This document shows, piece after piece, positions 1 to 9,295 of a DNA stretch of 64,000 nucleotides. This DNA is from Pseudescherichia sp032055545 (GTDB taxonomy: Bacteria; Pseudomonadota; Gammaproteobacteria; Enterobacterales; Enterobacteriaceae). Under the pieces are notes generated by a model. It ran no database searches and had not been told where the DNA came from. It saw only the letters and a program-made list of their open reading frames with translations. The position numbers were made by a program, and so were the translations under genes. Position 1 is the first letter of the stretch. Every line of letters begins with the position of its first letter. The stretch lies in contig DAMBQR010000011.1 of assembly GCA_032055545.1 (NCBI GenBank), forward strand, positions 12,978-76,977, given 5' to 3'.

Positions 1-3
1 TTA

Positions 4-19
4 CTGTATATCTATACAG
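4..19 (-). promoter_or_regulatory. LexA (SOS) box, probably of sulA
   Basis: A CTG-N10-CAG palindrome with an AT-rich centre, close to the consensus LexA operator, sits at the very left edge. In E. coli the gene next to sxy is sulA, divergently transcribed and controlled by one LexA box at its promoter. By that synteny the box should control a sulA gene lying just outside the window. The site is seen directly; the target gene is inferred. Confidence 0.8.
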
Positions 20-198
20 TACCCCCTAAGCGTTTAAAGATCAACCTCATTTTCTGAAAGCATCTCGCAAATATGGTTTGAATGTACGACGAGATGAAAA
101 ATCACCTTGCTGATGTCGGACAACTTGCCTATGTTCCTTTTTAACGGATGGCTTAAGAAATAAAAGATATTTTACGCCTTGATTTTAAAGGAATAAGT

Positions 199-828
199 AT
201 GAAAAACGTATCGTATCAAAGGATCTATCAATCTCGGGAATATCTTTCGCCGCTGGGGCCTATTCACCACCGTGCACTTTTTGGTGGCTACAGCCTTGCT
301 ATTGAGGATACCGTCTTTGCAATGGTTGCCGAAGGGGCACTCTATCTGCGCGCTTGTGAGGAGAGCGCATCCTACTGTGTCAACACTCAGGCACCTTTCC
401 TGACCTTTGTGAAGCGGGGCAGGCCGGTGCTGCTCAACTACTACCGGGTCGATGACAGCCTGTGGCACGATCGCGAAACGCTGCTGACGCTCGGCCACTA
501 CTCCCTGGCGGCGGCCCGGCGCGAAAAGGTCGCAAGATATGCACAAAAGCGCCTTCGGGATCTGCCCAACCTGAACTTTCAGCTCGAGACGCTGCTGTGG
601 GAAGCTGGCGTTAAGGATGAGCACAGCCTGAAACAGCTGGGGGCGAAAGCGTGCTGGCTCAGATTAAAAGAGCGCAGCCCGCTGCTGAGTATTAAAGTGC
701 TGTTTGCCCTGGAAGGGGCCATTGCTGGCCTGCACGAGGCGGCGCTCCCGGCAGATACGCGCCGGGAGCTGACCGTCTGGTTTAAAGAGCTGGAGGCAGA
801 GAGCAGTGTCAATCAGCGGGGAACCTGA
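199..828 (+). CDS. sxy: Sxy/TfoX, competence regulator
   Basis: A 209-residue protein, the same length as E. coli Sxy (TfoX), a cytoplasmic co-activator that works with CRP at CRP-S promoters of DNA-uptake genes. The N-terminal TfoX domain covers about residues 10-110 and starts with the typical segment RALFGGYSLAIED. The C-terminal TfoX domain covers about 115-200. The ATG follows AAAGGAATAAGT, an acceptable ribosome site. The gene lies divergent from the expected sulA on the left and overlaps the 3' end of the convergent yccS by 16 bases. The order sulA-sxy-yccS is the E. coli order, which makes the assignment firm. Confidence 0.95.
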   Translation: MKNVSYQRIYQSREYLSPLGPIHHRALFGGYSLAIEDTVFAMVAEGALYLRACEESASYCVNTQAPFLTFVKRGRPVLLNYYRVDDSLWHDRETLLTLGHYSLAAARREKVARYAQKRLRDLPNLNFQLETLLWEAGVKDEHSLKQLGAKACWLRLKERSPLLSIKVLFALEGAIAGLHEAALPADTRRELTVWFKELEAESSVNQRGT

Positions 829-2945
829 TGCTGCAGCTGGCAGATCTCCGGCAGTAACCCAATCAGCAGGCCTATCTGCTGCAGAACCAGCGGGGCTTTG
901 CTTTTAGGATCGGGTTCAAGCTGGCGGATCCGCTCGGAGAGTGCCGCAAGCTGCTGCCCAACACGAGCTTCATCGGCAGGCTGATGGTGCAGGGCGTCAT
1001 CGACGTAGCAGACGGCGTCATCCAGCAGCTGTAAAATCTCTGGCTGCTGGAGCTGCTCCCGGTGCGCCCCTAGCGTAGAGATATAGCTGGTAAAGGTGTG
1101 GTTCAGGCAGAGCAGGCGAAAAGCGACGTCCCGCATCTCCGGAGTGGCGTCCGGCTCGGTGGACATGTTCGACACCAGCGACGCCAGCTCCGCATCGCCA
1201 TTGTGGGCGTAGCGCCGGGCAATACGGTACGCCAGACGGTTATCGCGCCCCTGGTGGTACTGCTCCAGAATGGCATCCAGATAGCGACAGTTGGCCGCCA
1301 GCGCACGCTCCAGCACCCGTGGGAGGTTACGAAAGCGCCAGTCCGGCCAGATGAAGCTCACTGCCGCCCAGGCGATGGCGCAGCCGATAAGCGTATCGAT
1401 AATACGCGGGATCGCTACCTCAAAGCCCTCACCGAGCAGGTTGAAGCAGAGCAGCACCAGCAGGGTAATGAACATCGTAGCATGGGCGTACTGCACGTTG
1501 CGGAAGGCGAAGAAGAGCACCCCGGCGATGACAATCAGCACCAGCTGTCCCTCCAGCGAAGGGACAAAAAGCAGCACCGGCAGCCCCACCGCCACGCCGA
1601 CCAGCGTGCCGATGATACGCAGCGTCAGCCGGTGACGGGTTGCGTTATAGTTCGGCTGGCAGACAAACAGGCTGGTCAGCAGGATCCAGTAGCCGTGCTG
1701 TAACCCGGTCAGCTGAATAAAGGCGTAGCCCAGGCAGAGCACTACCGACATGCGTACCGCATGGCGAAACAGGGCCGATTCTGGCGTCAGGTTGCGCTTC
1801 AGACGCTGCCAGATATCGTCCAGGCCGGTCAGGCTGTCATCGGCAAGTTCATTTTCGGTACTCTGCGGCTGCTGCATAAGCGCCTGTTCAGATTCGATGG
1901 TCGCCAGCTGGGCGTCAATAGCCCGAAGGTTATCCCGCACAAAGCTCAGCGCCTCGATATAGTCGGTAGAAATACCCTGGACGCGAGCATGCTCAAGCGC
2001 TGCGTCAAGATGAGCAAAGGCACGTTCAAATTGCGGGTCGTGCTGATACGGCTCGCGCAGCAGAATAGCCCGGGAGAGCCGGGCGCAGGCCTGCGCCTGC
2101 ATCGAGAGCATCCGCTGAAAGCGAAACATCAGGGCGCTATGACGAAAGCGCTCGCGCAGGGCGTGGTATTGAATATGCGACGAGCTGGCGCGCTCGTGGA
2201 TATCCTGGGCGACGAAATAGTAGTGCAGCGTGCGCCGGGTGCCGCGCTGGCCGCGATCCCCCCGCAGCCTCGTCAGCAGCGAGGCCTTGGTCTGGTTGAG
2301 CGTGGTTACCAGCTGGCCATTGGCCTGGGCCAGATCGTAGAGCGGGGCCTCGCTCTCACTCTCATCATCATAATCCGGATCGAAAAGGCGTGATTTCTGC
2401 TCCAGATAGTTCGCCAGCTGGGCGTAGCAGCGGGAGAGGTTGTCCTGGAGAGGGCGCACCGGAAACACCAGATGCCCCACTAGCGTGAGCAGGCTGAACC
2501 ACACCGCCCCCGCCAGCAGCAGCAGCGGCTGCTGATACCACTGGTCAAAGAGCGAGATCCCCAGCATGGTGTAGATAGCGATCAGCAGTGCGCCAAAGGC
2601 GATGGTGGCATAGCGCTGCCCGAGGCCGCCCAGCAGGATAAACCCGCAGGTAGAGACGATAAGCCCGAGGGCAAACAGCCACGGCCAGGGAAAGAGCAGC
2701 TCCACCGAGGCCGAAGCGATAAAGAACGAGACCAGGGTGATAACCAGGTTGCGCAGCCGCCCGGTTAGCCTATCGTCGAGATCGGCCAGCGCGGCGGCCA
2801 CCACGCCCAGGGTCAGCGGGATCGTGAGCTTCACCTCACCCAGCCACCAGGGCAGGGCAACCGTACCGCTCAGGGCGATAAAAATCCTGACGTTATAGAG
2901 CCAGGCACTGTTCCATGTGTAACGGCGAAGCAGGGGGCTTAACAT
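813..2945 (-). CDS. yccS: YccS, FUSC-family inner-membrane protein
   Basis: A 710-residue integral membrane protein of the FUSC/aromatic-acid-exporter superfamily, close in length to E. coli YccS. Two hydrophobic blocks are visible, about residues 15-150 and 395-520, each followed by a long charged cytoplasmic region; this two-fold arrangement is typical of the family. The second block has the segment GLQHGYWILLTSLFVCQPNY, the recognisable FUSC motif. Its transport substrate is not known. The stop codon overlaps the convergent sxy gene, and yccF lies 20 bases upstream on the same strand, so yccF and yccS probably form one transcript. Confidence 0.93.
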   Translation of the reverse strand: MLSPLLRRYTWNSAWLYNVRIFIALSGTVALPWWLGEVKLTIPLTLGVVAAALADLDDRLTGRLRNLVITLVSFFIASASVELLFPWPWLFALGLIVSTCGFILLGGLGQRYATIAFGALLIAIYTMLGISLFDQWYQQPLLLLAGAVWFSLLTLVGHLVFPVRPLQDNLSRCYAQLANYLEQKSRLFDPDYDDESESEAPLYDLAQANGQLVTTLNQTKASLLTRLRGDRGQRGTRRTLHYYFVAQDIHERASSSHIQYHALRERFRHSALMFRFQRMLSMQAQACARLSRAILLREPYQHDPQFERAFAHLDAALEHARVQGISTDYIEALSFVRDNLRAIDAQLATIESEQALMQQPQSTENELADDSLTGLDDIWQRLKRNLTPESALFRHAVRMSVVLCLGYAFIQLTGLQHGYWILLTSLFVCQPNYNATRHRLTLRIIGTLVGVAVGLPVLLFVPSLEGQLVLIVIAGVLFFAFRNVQYAHATMFITLLVLLCFNLLGEGFEVAIPRIIDTLIGCAIAWAAVSFIWPDWRFRNLPRVLERALAANCRYLDAILEQYHQGRDNRLAYRIARRYAHNGDAELASLVSNMSTEPDATPEMRDVAFRLLCLNHTFTSYISTLGAHREQLQQPEILQLLDDAVCYVDDALHHQPADEARVGQQLAALSERIRQLEPDPKSKAPLVLQQIGLLIGLLPEICQLQHQVPR

Positions 2946-2965
2946 GAGCTACGCATCCTTTCTGG

Positions 2966-3409
2966 TTAAAACCGCGCCCGGGCGTTGGCTTCGCGGGCGG
3001 CCTGCGCCGTCTCAACCGACACGACCCGCCGTCCAACCGGCCACAGGGCAATGGCGGCAATTTTAAAGTTAGCGATGCCCACCGGAATGCCGATGATGGT
3101 CAGGCACTGGGCGATCCCGGCCAGGATATGCATCACACACAGCCACCAGCCGAAGAGCACCAGCCAGAAAATATTCAGCAGCGTGCCGCCGGTGTTCAAC
3201 AATACGTTACGGCGGGACGGATCAAGTTCATCAACGTGGACCGCCTCGTTGCCGTAAGGCACCAGCGACAGTTTGGTAATCTCCCAGCATGATCGGGTCA
3301 GCGGCAGCGTAAAGATGAAGATGATGCTCAGCAGCGTTGCCACAATCCAGGCCAGCGTCGTAGCAAAGCCGCCCAGGAAGAAGTTAAGAATATTCAGTAC
3401 AGTACGCAT
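2966..3409 (-). CDS. yccF: YccF, DUF307 inner-membrane protein
   Basis: A 147-residue membrane protein with about four hydrophobic helices and duplicated short DUF307-type segments (for example GIPVGIANFKIAAIALWPVG near the C-terminus). E. coli YccF is 148 residues and sits in the same place, upstream of yccS. Function is unknown. It has been discussed as a partner of YccS because the two genes are consistently adjacent, but the sequence gives no mechanism. The ATG is preceded by GAGGATCT in the transcribed strand, a good ribosome site. Confidence 0.92.
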   Translation of the reverse strand: MRTVLNILNFFLGGFATTLAWIVATLLSIIFIFTLPLTRSCWEITKLSLVPYGNEAVHVDELDPSRRNVLLNTGGTLLNIFWLVLFGWWLCVMHILAGIAQCLTIIGIPVGIANFKIAAIALWPVGRRVVSVETAQAAREANARARF

Positions 3410-3532
3410 AGATCCTCGATGTTATCTGCCATGTGAGAAAGGCCCGCTAAGTGTAACGTCTTTTTACGCTGGAGCGTAAATTCTCTGGCGGGTACACTGA
3501 CGGCAACGTTATGACCAGAGAAACGGCACATC

Positions 3533-5587
3533 ATGGAACTGAAAGCGACTTCACTCGGAAAACGTCTGGCCCAACACCCCTACGACCGGGCGATCATGCT
3601 TCACGCAGGCATAAAGGTGTCCGGCGATCGCCATGAGTACCTCATTCCCTATAATCAACTTTTGGCCATTGTCTGCAAGCGTGGACTGGTCTGGGGTGAG
3701 CTGGAGTTTGTGCTGGTCGATGACAAAGTGGTGCGCCTGCACGGTACCGAGTGGGCGCAGACCCAGCAGTTCTGGCAGCATCTCAATGCCCACTGGCAGG
3801 CATGGAGCAACCAGATGAGCGAGGTGGCCGCAGGCGTATTGCAGGAGACGGTAGAGACCCTCTCCAGCGGCATGAAGGCCAGCCGATGGCTCACCCGCCA
3901 GCAGACCACGGGCCTGCAGGATCGGATCCGTAGTGCCTTTGCGGCGCTGCCGCTGCCGCTGGCCCGTCTCGACGAGTTCGATAACTGCCGCGAGGCGTGG
4001 CGGCAGTGTCAGAGCTGGCTGGTGGATGTGGAGGCCAGCCGGGCAGCGCATAACCGGGAGTACACCCGCAAAATGCTGGTTCAGTACGCGCCGTTTTTTG
4101 CCAGCGTCGAATCCTCACCGCTCAATCCGGCCCAGGCGGAGGCGGTGGTGAACGGCGAGCAGTCGCTGCTGGTGCTGGCGGGGGCGGGCAGCGGCAAGAC
4201 CTCGGTGCTGGTGGCTCGTGCGGGCTGGCTATTGATGCGCGGTGAAGCCGCAGCCGATCAGATCCTGCTTCTGGCCTTTGGCCGGAAAGCGGCTGATGAG
4301 ATGGACGATCGTATCCGCGAACGGCTTAACACCGATGAGATTGCCGCTCAAACCTTCCATGCCCTGGCGCTCGCCATCATTCAGCACGGCAGCAAAAAGG
4401 TGCCCACCGTCAGCGCGCTGGAGAACGATACCGACGCCCGTCAGACCCTGTTTATCGAGGCCTGGCAGCAGCAGTGCAGCGAGAAAAAAGCCCAAGCGAA
4501 GGGTTGGCGGCAGTGGCTGGAGGAGGAGCTGGCGTGGGAGGTGCCCGAGGGCAACTTCTGGGACGATAAGGCCCTACAGCGTCGCCTTGCCGCACGGCTC
4601 GATCGCTGGGTCAGCCTGATGCGCATGCACGGCGGTGCACAGGCGGAGATGATCGCCAGCGCGCCGGAGGAGGTGCGTAACCTGTTCTCAAAGCGGGTAA
4701 AGCTGATGGCTCCGCTGCTCAAGGCGTGGAAAACGGCGCTCAAGGCGGAAAACGCCGTCGATTTCTCTGGCCTGATCCACCAGGCAATCAATATTCTGGA
4801 GAAGGGACGCTTTATTAGTCCCTGGAAGCATATTCTGGTGGATGAGTTTCAGGATATCTCTCCCCAGCGTGCGGCGCTGCTGGCGGCGCTGCGCAAGCAG
4901 AACTCAAACACCACGCTCTTTGCCGTTGGCGATGACTGGCAGGCGATCTATCGCTTCAGCGGGGCGCAGCTCTCCCTGACCACCGCGTTTCATCACTACT
5001 TTGGCGAGGGCGAAAGCTGCGTGCTGGATACCACCTACCGCTTTACCCACCGTATCGGCGACGTAGCCAACCGCTTTATCCAGCAGAACCCGCACCAGCT
5101 CAGAAAGCCGCTCAATAGCCTGGCGGCAGGGGATAAGAACGCCGTGACGCTGCTGGCCGAGGATCGGCTCGATGCTCTGCTCGATAAGCTCAGCGGTTAC
5201 GCAAAGCCAGACGAGCGGATCCTGCTGCTGGCGCGTTACCACTATCTGAAGCCGGCGGTGCTGGAGAAGGCCGCGACCCGCTGGCCTGAATTAACCCTCG
5301 ACTTTATGACCATTCACGCCAGTAAAGGGCAGCAGGCAGACTATGTCATTGTGCTGGGGCTGCAGGAGGGTAAGGAGGGCTTTCCGGCCCCGGCGCGGGA
5401 GTCGATTATGGAGCAGGCGCTGCTGCCCGCGGCAGAGGATTACCCTGACGCCGAGGAGCGCCGTCTGCTCTACGTGGCGCTAACCCGCGCCCGCAAGCGC
5501 GTCTGGCTGCTGTTCAGTAAAGAGGCGCCTTCGCCGTTTGTGGAAGATTTAAAAGAGTTAGGCGTAACGGTAGTGCGCAAACCATAG
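3533..5587 (+). CDS. helD: DNA helicase IV
   Basis: A 684-residue superfamily-1 (UvrD/Rep-like) 3'-5' DNA helicase, the same size as E. coli HelD (helicase IV), which acts in recombinational repair. The first 190 residues are the family-specific N-terminal extension. Walker A (GAGSGKT) is at about residue 216, the DEFQD Walker B at about 436, and the C-terminal helicase motifs include TIHASKGQQADYV and YVALTRARKRV. The gene stands alone on the plus strand between two minus-strand genes and is followed by a REP-like palindrome rather than a clear T-tailed terminator. Confidence 0.95.
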   Translation: MELKATSLGKRLAQHPYDRAIMLHAGIKVSGDRHEYLIPYNQLLAIVCKRGLVWGELEFVLVDDKVVRLHGTEWAQTQQFWQHLNAHWQAWSNQMSEVAAGVLQETVETLSSGMKASRWLTRQQTTGLQDRIRSAFAALPLPLARLDEFDNCREAWRQCQSWLVDVEASRAAHNREYTRKMLVQYAPFFASVESSPLNPAQAEAVVNGEQSLLVLAGAGSGKTSVLVARAGWLLMRGEAAADQILLLAFGRKAADEMDDRIRERLNTDEIAAQTFHALALAIIQHGSKKVPTVSALENDTDARQTLFIEAWQQQCSEKKAQAKGWRQWLEEELAWEVPEGNFWDDKALQRRLAARLDRWVSLMRMHGGAQAEMIASAPEEVRNLFSKRVKLMAPLLKAWKTALKAENAVDFSGLIHQAINILEKGRFISPWKHILVDEFQDISPQRAALLAALRKQNSNTTLFAVGDDWQAIYRFSGAQLSLTTAFHHYFGEGESCVLDTTYRFTHRIGDVANRFIQQNPHQLRKPLNSLAAGDKNAVTLLAEDRLDALLDKLSGYAKPDERILLLARYHYLKPAVLEKAATRWPELTLDFMTIHASKGQQADYVIVLGLQEGKEGFPAPARESIMEQALLPAAEDYPDAEERRLLYVALTRARKRVWLLFSKEAPSPFVEDLKELGVTVVRKP

Positions 5588-5602
5588 CATGACGTTCTGT
5601 AG

Positions 5603-5629
5603 GCCGGGTAAGCGTAAGCGCCACCCGGC
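5603..5629. repeat. REP-like palindrome
   Basis: An imperfect palindrome starting GCCGGGTAAGCG and ending GCCACCCGGC in the gap between the convergent genes helD and mgsA. Its base composition, length and position match the repetitive extragenic palindromes of enterobacteria. Related copies occur in this window near 33200, 52853, 52895 and 63728. It may stabilise transcript ends. Confidence 0.75.
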
Positions 5630-5635
5630 AACAGA

Positions 5636-6094
5636 TTATTTCAGGCGCTCTGCCAGGTAACGTTTGTAGTCCGGGATCTGAATATCAAAGCTTTCGCCGA
5701 AGTGCGCCGACTCAATGATAAAGTCGGCGGTAGAGACGTTGGTCGCCACCGGAATATTCCATACCGTGGCCAGGCGCAGCAGGGCCTTTACGTCCGGATC
5801 GTGCGGCACGGCGTTGAGCGGATCCCAGAAGAAGATCAGCACGTCAATTTTGCTCTCAGAGATTAACGCACCCACCTGCTGGTCGCCGCCCATCGGCCCG
5901 CTCAGCATGGCGTTGACCGGCAGGCCAGTTGCGCGCTGGATCAGGTTACCCGTTGTGCCAGTGGCATACAGCTCGTGCTGGGCCAGCAGGGCGTGATGGC
6001 GCTCCACCCAGTTCATCAGCATTGTTTTGCAGTGATCGTGAGCCACCAGCGCAATATGTTTCCGCGCCGGAAGCGTACGTGTCGTCAGTTCCAT
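5636..6094 (-). CDS. mgsA: Methylglyoxal synthase
   Basis: A 152-residue cytoplasmic enzyme that converts dihydroxyacetone phosphate to methylglyoxal and phosphate, relieving sugar-phosphate stress. Length and active-site residues match E. coli MgsA: His19, Asp71 in GPMGGDQQ, His98 and Asp101 in AVPHDPD are all at the E. coli numbers. The protein is a single MGS-like domain. It lies in the conserved order helD-mgsA-yccT. Confidence 0.97.
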   Translation of the reverse strand: MELTTRTLPARKHIALVAHDHCKTMLMNWVERHHALLAQHELYATGTTGNLIQRATGLPVNAMLSGPMGGDQQVGALISESKIDVLIFFWDPLNAVPHDPDVKALLRLATVWNIPVATNVSTADFIIESAHFGESFDIQIPDYKRYLAERLK

Positions 6095-6205
6095 AATCCG
6101 TTTCCATTATTGAATTTTGCTACAGATTACTGGAAGCGTTTGATGCTGCAAGAGAAAGGCGTAAAAAAAGCGCGGCGGGAAAAGGGAATGTGATTTAACG
6201 CACTG

Positions 6206-6862
6206 TCATGAGGGGGGCTGCAGTTTTACCCACTCCATAAAGCGGCTGCGGGTTTGCGGATCGGCCTGCTGATACCAGTACTTCAGCCGCTGCTCGGTCA
6301 GATCCTGCGATGGCGGCACGTCCAGCTCCGATACGCTTGAGAGCAGTGTACTGTCATCCGCCATTTTATTAGCGAACTGCGGCAGCGAAGCATGATGCCC
6401 CTGTTTGTTATAGCGTTCGGTATCCCGCTCATAGTCGATCCCCTCCGGCGTCTCCGTTACCGGCAGAATATCGACCCTGGCGGGGATAGGCACCGCGTGA
6501 CCATCCAGCAGCGAAATCTGCGGCGCGGCGTCAAACATCTCGGACTCTCGCTGCGTCTCCAGCCGGGGCAGCGTTACGTTAACCAGATTGATTGAGCGAG
6601 TATTGAAGCTGACGATCAGCGGCGGGGAGATCCACATCCGCTGCTCGCGGTTGGTCATACGGATGCTTTTTTCCACACGAAATACCAGCTGATGCGGGCC
6701 GTTCTCCAGCTCGATACTCCCCGCGCCGCGCAGCAGCGAGCTGGAGACCTTTTTGCCGTCGAGGATCAGCAGATCGATCTCCGTTGCCAGGCGCAGGGTC
6801 GTTGCAAAAGCGGTAACCGGCATTAAGCAGACAATCAGTGCGGTGGCAAAGCCGGCTCTCAT
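6206..6862 (-). CDS. yccT: YccT/CsgI, exported DUF2057 protein
   Basis: A 218-residue exported protein of the DUF2057 family (E. coli YccT, 220 residues). In Salmonella the homologue was renamed CsgI because it inhibits curli subunit polymerisation. I place the start at 6862 rather than 6910: the codon there follows GGAG at good spacing and begins a clean signal peptide (MRAGFATALIVCLMPVTAFA, cleavage after AFA). The longer frame adds 16 polar residues before it. The mature part contains the family segment LDGKKVSSSLLRGAGSIELE near its start. Confidence 0.9.
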   Translation of the reverse strand: MRAGFATALIVCLMPVTAFATTLRLATEIDLLILDGKKVSSSLLRGAGSIELENGPHQLVFRVEKSIRMTNREQRMWISPPLIVSFNTRSINLVNVTLPRLETQRESEMFDAAPQISLLDGHAVPIPARVDILPVTETPEGIDYERDTERYNKQGHHASLPQFANKMADDSTLLSSVSELDVPPSQDLTEQRLKYWYQQADPQTRSRFMEWVKLQPPS

Positions 6863-7028
6863 AAAATCTCCGCTGTTTTTAAGGGTTAAAAGCGTGTCTG
6901 AACATGTCAAAAAGTATGCTTAGTAACATATAGAGTTATGCCTCCCATTACCCTCATGCAGAGGTATGGGATAGATGGTTGTCCGTCCCGGTTTGGCATA
7001 CACTTGAGAAAAACGCCTGGAGATGATT

Positions 7029-7442
7029 ATGAAAGAGACCGATATTGCTGGCATTCTGAAATCAACCCACACCATTGCGCTGGTGGGCGCAAGCGACAAG
7101 CCCGACCGTCCCAGTTACCGGGTAATGAAATACCTGCTTGATCAGGGCTATCACGTGATCCCGGTGTCGCCGAAGGTGGCAGGGAAGACGCTGCTGGGTC
7201 AGCAGGGCTACGCGACGCTGGCCGAGATCCCGGAGAAGGTCGATATGGTTGACGTGTTCCGGCAGTCGGAGGCGGCCTGGGGGGTAGCGCAGGAGGCGAT
7301 CGCCATCGGGGCGCAGACGCTATGGCTACAGCTGGGGGTGATCAACGAGCAGGCTGCGGTACTGGCGCGTGATGCGGGGCTAAATGTGGTGATGGATCGC
7401 TGCCCGGCAATTGAGATCCCACGCCTGGGCCTCAGCCGTTAA
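7029..7442 (+). CDS. yccU: YccU, CoA-binding-domain protein
   Basis: A 137-residue protein made of one CoA-binding (Rossmann) domain of the YccU type. The nucleotide-binding loop IALVGASDKPDRPSYRVM is near residue 20, and the C-terminal DRCPAIEIPRL is the family signature. No enzymatic activity is established. I prefer the ATG at 7029 because GGAG at 7018-7021 is too close to the ATG at 7023, and the E. coli protein starts at the matching residue. The gene converges on hspQ across a shared hairpin terminator. Confidence 0.93.
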   Translation: MKETDIAGILKSTHTIALVGASDKPDRPSYRVMKYLLDQGYHVIPVSPKVAGKTLLGQQGYATLAEIPEKVDMVDVFRQSEAAWGVAQEAIAIGAQTLWLQLGVINEQAAVLARDAGLNVVMDRCPAIEIPRLGLSR

Positions 7443-7462
7443 CAGCAGGTCGTTAATAGAAC

Positions 7463-7484
7463 AGACCCCGCTCTGGCGGGGTCT
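7463..7484. terminator. Bidirectional hairpin between yccU and hspQ
   Basis: An 8-bp perfect stem AGACCCCG/CGGGGTCT with a 6-base loop fills the short gap between the convergent genes yccU and hspQ. T-runs are poor on both sides, so termination efficiency is uncertain. Confidence 0.65.
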
Positions 7485-7486
7485 CA

Positions 7487-7804
7487 TCAGTTGCGCAGCC
7501 GGGGCGCCTGGAGCTGTTTACGGATAGAGCGCGCCAGCTCATCCATTGAAGGCTGTTCCGGATGTTCATCCTGCACTTCGCTGCTAAGCTGAGCTTCGGC
7601 GAGATAGGTGTGCACCGGCTGTCCGTCATCATTTTCCATCACGACGTGATACCACGGGGCGACGCGCAGATCCGGGTTAACGGCCAGCTCGTCAGCTGAG
7701 GGTTCATCAAGGGAGTATTCCGGATCGATATCCACCACCACGCCCAAAAACCCTAGCAGGGAGTGGCGCACCTGCTGGCCAATGCCGAATTTGCTGGCAA
7801 TCAT
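7487..7804 (-). CDS. hspQ: HspQ, heat-shock protein / Lon specificity factor
   Basis: A 105-residue protein, the E. coli length. HspQ (YccV) binds hemimethylated DNA in vitro and, from work in Yersinia and Salmonella, is an adaptor and substrate of Lon protease. The YccV-like fold is recognisable from GIGQQVRHSLLGFLGVVVDIDP and APWYHVVMEN. I choose the ATG at 7804 over the in-frame GTG at 7810 because GGAGG is correctly spaced for the ATG and E. coli HspQ starts MIASKFGIGQQ. No heat-shock promoter was checked. Confidence 0.95.
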   Translation of the reverse strand: MIASKFGIGQQVRHSLLGFLGVVVDIDPEYSLDEPSADELAVNPDLRVAPWYHVVMENDDGQPVHTYLAEAQLSSEVQDEHPEQPSMDELARSIRKQLQAPRLRN

Positions 7805-7863
7805 AGTCACCTCCAGGAAACAGTACTTATCCCCAATATGGGGATAAGGTTCCAGAACTCAAG

Positions 7864-9054
7864 CTACATGACGCGACAGGCAAACCCTTTAAGATACAGT
7901 CCTTCCGGGTAGGGAGCGATCACCGGGTGATCTGCGGCCTGACGGAACTGCTCTATAAATTGTACATCACGACCCGCATCTATTGCGGCATCAGCGATGA
8001 TTTTCTGAAATAAATCGGTGGTCATCAGGCCCGAGCAGGAGAAGGTCAGCAGCACGCCGCCAGGATTCAGCAGCTGGATCGCCAGCATGTTAATGTCCTT
8101 ATAGCCACGGCAGGCACCCATCAGCTGACTTTTGTTCTCCACGAACTTGGGCGGATCCATCACAATCACGTCGAACTTCTCGCCGTTATCACGATACTTG
8201 CGCAGCAGCTTGAAGACGTCATCGCGTACAAACTCCGCTTTGCTCAGATCGAGCTGGTTCAGCTCCACGTTCTGCTTTGCGACGTCCAGCGCTTCCTGGG
8301 AGGTATCGACGCTCACGACCTGAGCGCAGCCGCCCATCAGCGCGGAGACGGCAAAGCCACCGGTGTAGGAGAAGCAGTTCAGTACGCGCTTATCCGCAAC
8401 ATACTGGCGGGTTGCCAGACGGCTGTCGCGCTGGTCGAGGTAGTAACCGGTCTTGTGCCCGGCCTGGATATCCACCAGCAGCTTCATGCCGTTCTCTTCA
8501 ATCGGCAGCAGCGGCGGCGGCAGCTCACCGCTTACCGGCCCCTGGGTCAGCTCCATGCCCTCTTTTTTACGCACCGCGACGTCGCTGCGATCGTAAATTG
8601 CGCACTCGGGATAGCGCTCCTGCAGAGCCGCCACCAGCGCCGGACGCTGATACTCTGCGCCTGCGCTCAGCAGCTGCAGCACAAGGAAGTTGCCGAAGCG
8701 GTCGATAGTCACGCCGGGCAGGCCGTCAGACTCACCGGCGATCAGACGATAGCTGTCGAGGCCATCGCGCTTCGCCAGCCAGTCGCGCCACTGCTGGGCC
8801 TGCGCCAGGCGGCGGCTAAAGAAGGCGATATCCACGCTCTCATTTTTATCAAACGTCCAGACGCGGGCGCGGATCTGCGAGGCAGGGGAGTATGCGCCGC
8901 GGGCTAACCATTTTCCCTGATGGTCAACGATATCAACGGTTTCACCGAGGCTGGCCTTGCCCTCCATGCGGGCAACCGCACCGGAGAAGACCCAGGGATG
9001 ACGGCGCAGCAACGACTTTTCGCGCCCTTTGGCTAACACTAAACGTACGCTCAT
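7864..9054 (-). CDS. rlmI: 23S rRNA m5C1962 methyltransferase
   Basis: A 396-residue SAM-dependent methyltransferase that makes 5-methylcytosine 1962 in 23S rRNA. An N-terminal PUA domain covers about residues 1-75, a central domain up to about 190, and the C-terminal Rossmann methyltransferase domain contains NCFSYTGGFAVSALMGG (SAM loop), VIVMDPPKF and TFSCSG with the catalytic Cys. The start at 9054 gives MSVRLVLAKGREKSLLRRHP as in E. coli; the upstream extension to 9093 is not conserved. A hairpin with a T-run lies upstream in the transcribed direction. Confidence 0.95.
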   Translation of the reverse strand: MSVRLVLAKGREKSLLRRHPWVFSGAVARMEGKASLGETVDIVDHQGKWLARGAYSPASQIRARVWTFDKNESVDIAFFSRRLAQAQQWRDWLAKRDGLDSYRLIAGESDGLPGVTIDRFGNFLVLQLLSAGAEYQRPALVAALQERYPECAIYDRSDVAVRKKEGMELTQGPVSGELPPPLLPIEENGMKLLVDIQAGHKTGYYLDQRDSRLATRQYVADKRVLNCFSYTGGFAVSALMGGCAQVVSVDTSQEALDVAKQNVELNQLDLSKAEFVRDDVFKLLRKYRDNGEKFDVIVMDPPKFVENKSQLMGACRGYKDINMLAIQLLNPGGVLLTFSCSGLMTTDLFQKIIADAAIDAGRDVQFIEQFRQAADHPVIAPYPEGLYLKGFACRVM

Positions 9055-9137
9055 AATAAATTCTATTGTCTTTATAAAGAAAATGGCCGCCATTTTCCTG
9101 GGTTAGAGCAGGAAAAGCAATTCAGCAATCGGTGGGT

Positions 9138-9169
9138 AAAAAAATGCCAGTACCATCAAGGTACTGGCA
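9138..9169 (-). terminator. T-tailed hairpin upstream of rlmI
   Basis: A 10-bp perfect stem (TGCCAGTACC/GGTACTGGCA, 5-base loop) is followed, on the minus strand, by seven T residues. This is a textbook intrinsic terminator. It lies about 84 bases before the rlmI start and no annotated minus-strand gene precedes it. It therefore ends either an rlmI leader (attenuation) or a short RNA started between 9170 and 9295. Confidence 0.65.
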
Positions 9170-9295
9170 AGACAGACAGGCAATGAGAGTTAATACTTTC
9201 AGTCTGGTACAGCAAAGCGAAGCGGTATGTAGGGAAAAGTCTGATAGTCGCGGCGGCATACACTACCCTTAGTGAATCAGAGAAGGAGAATCAGC

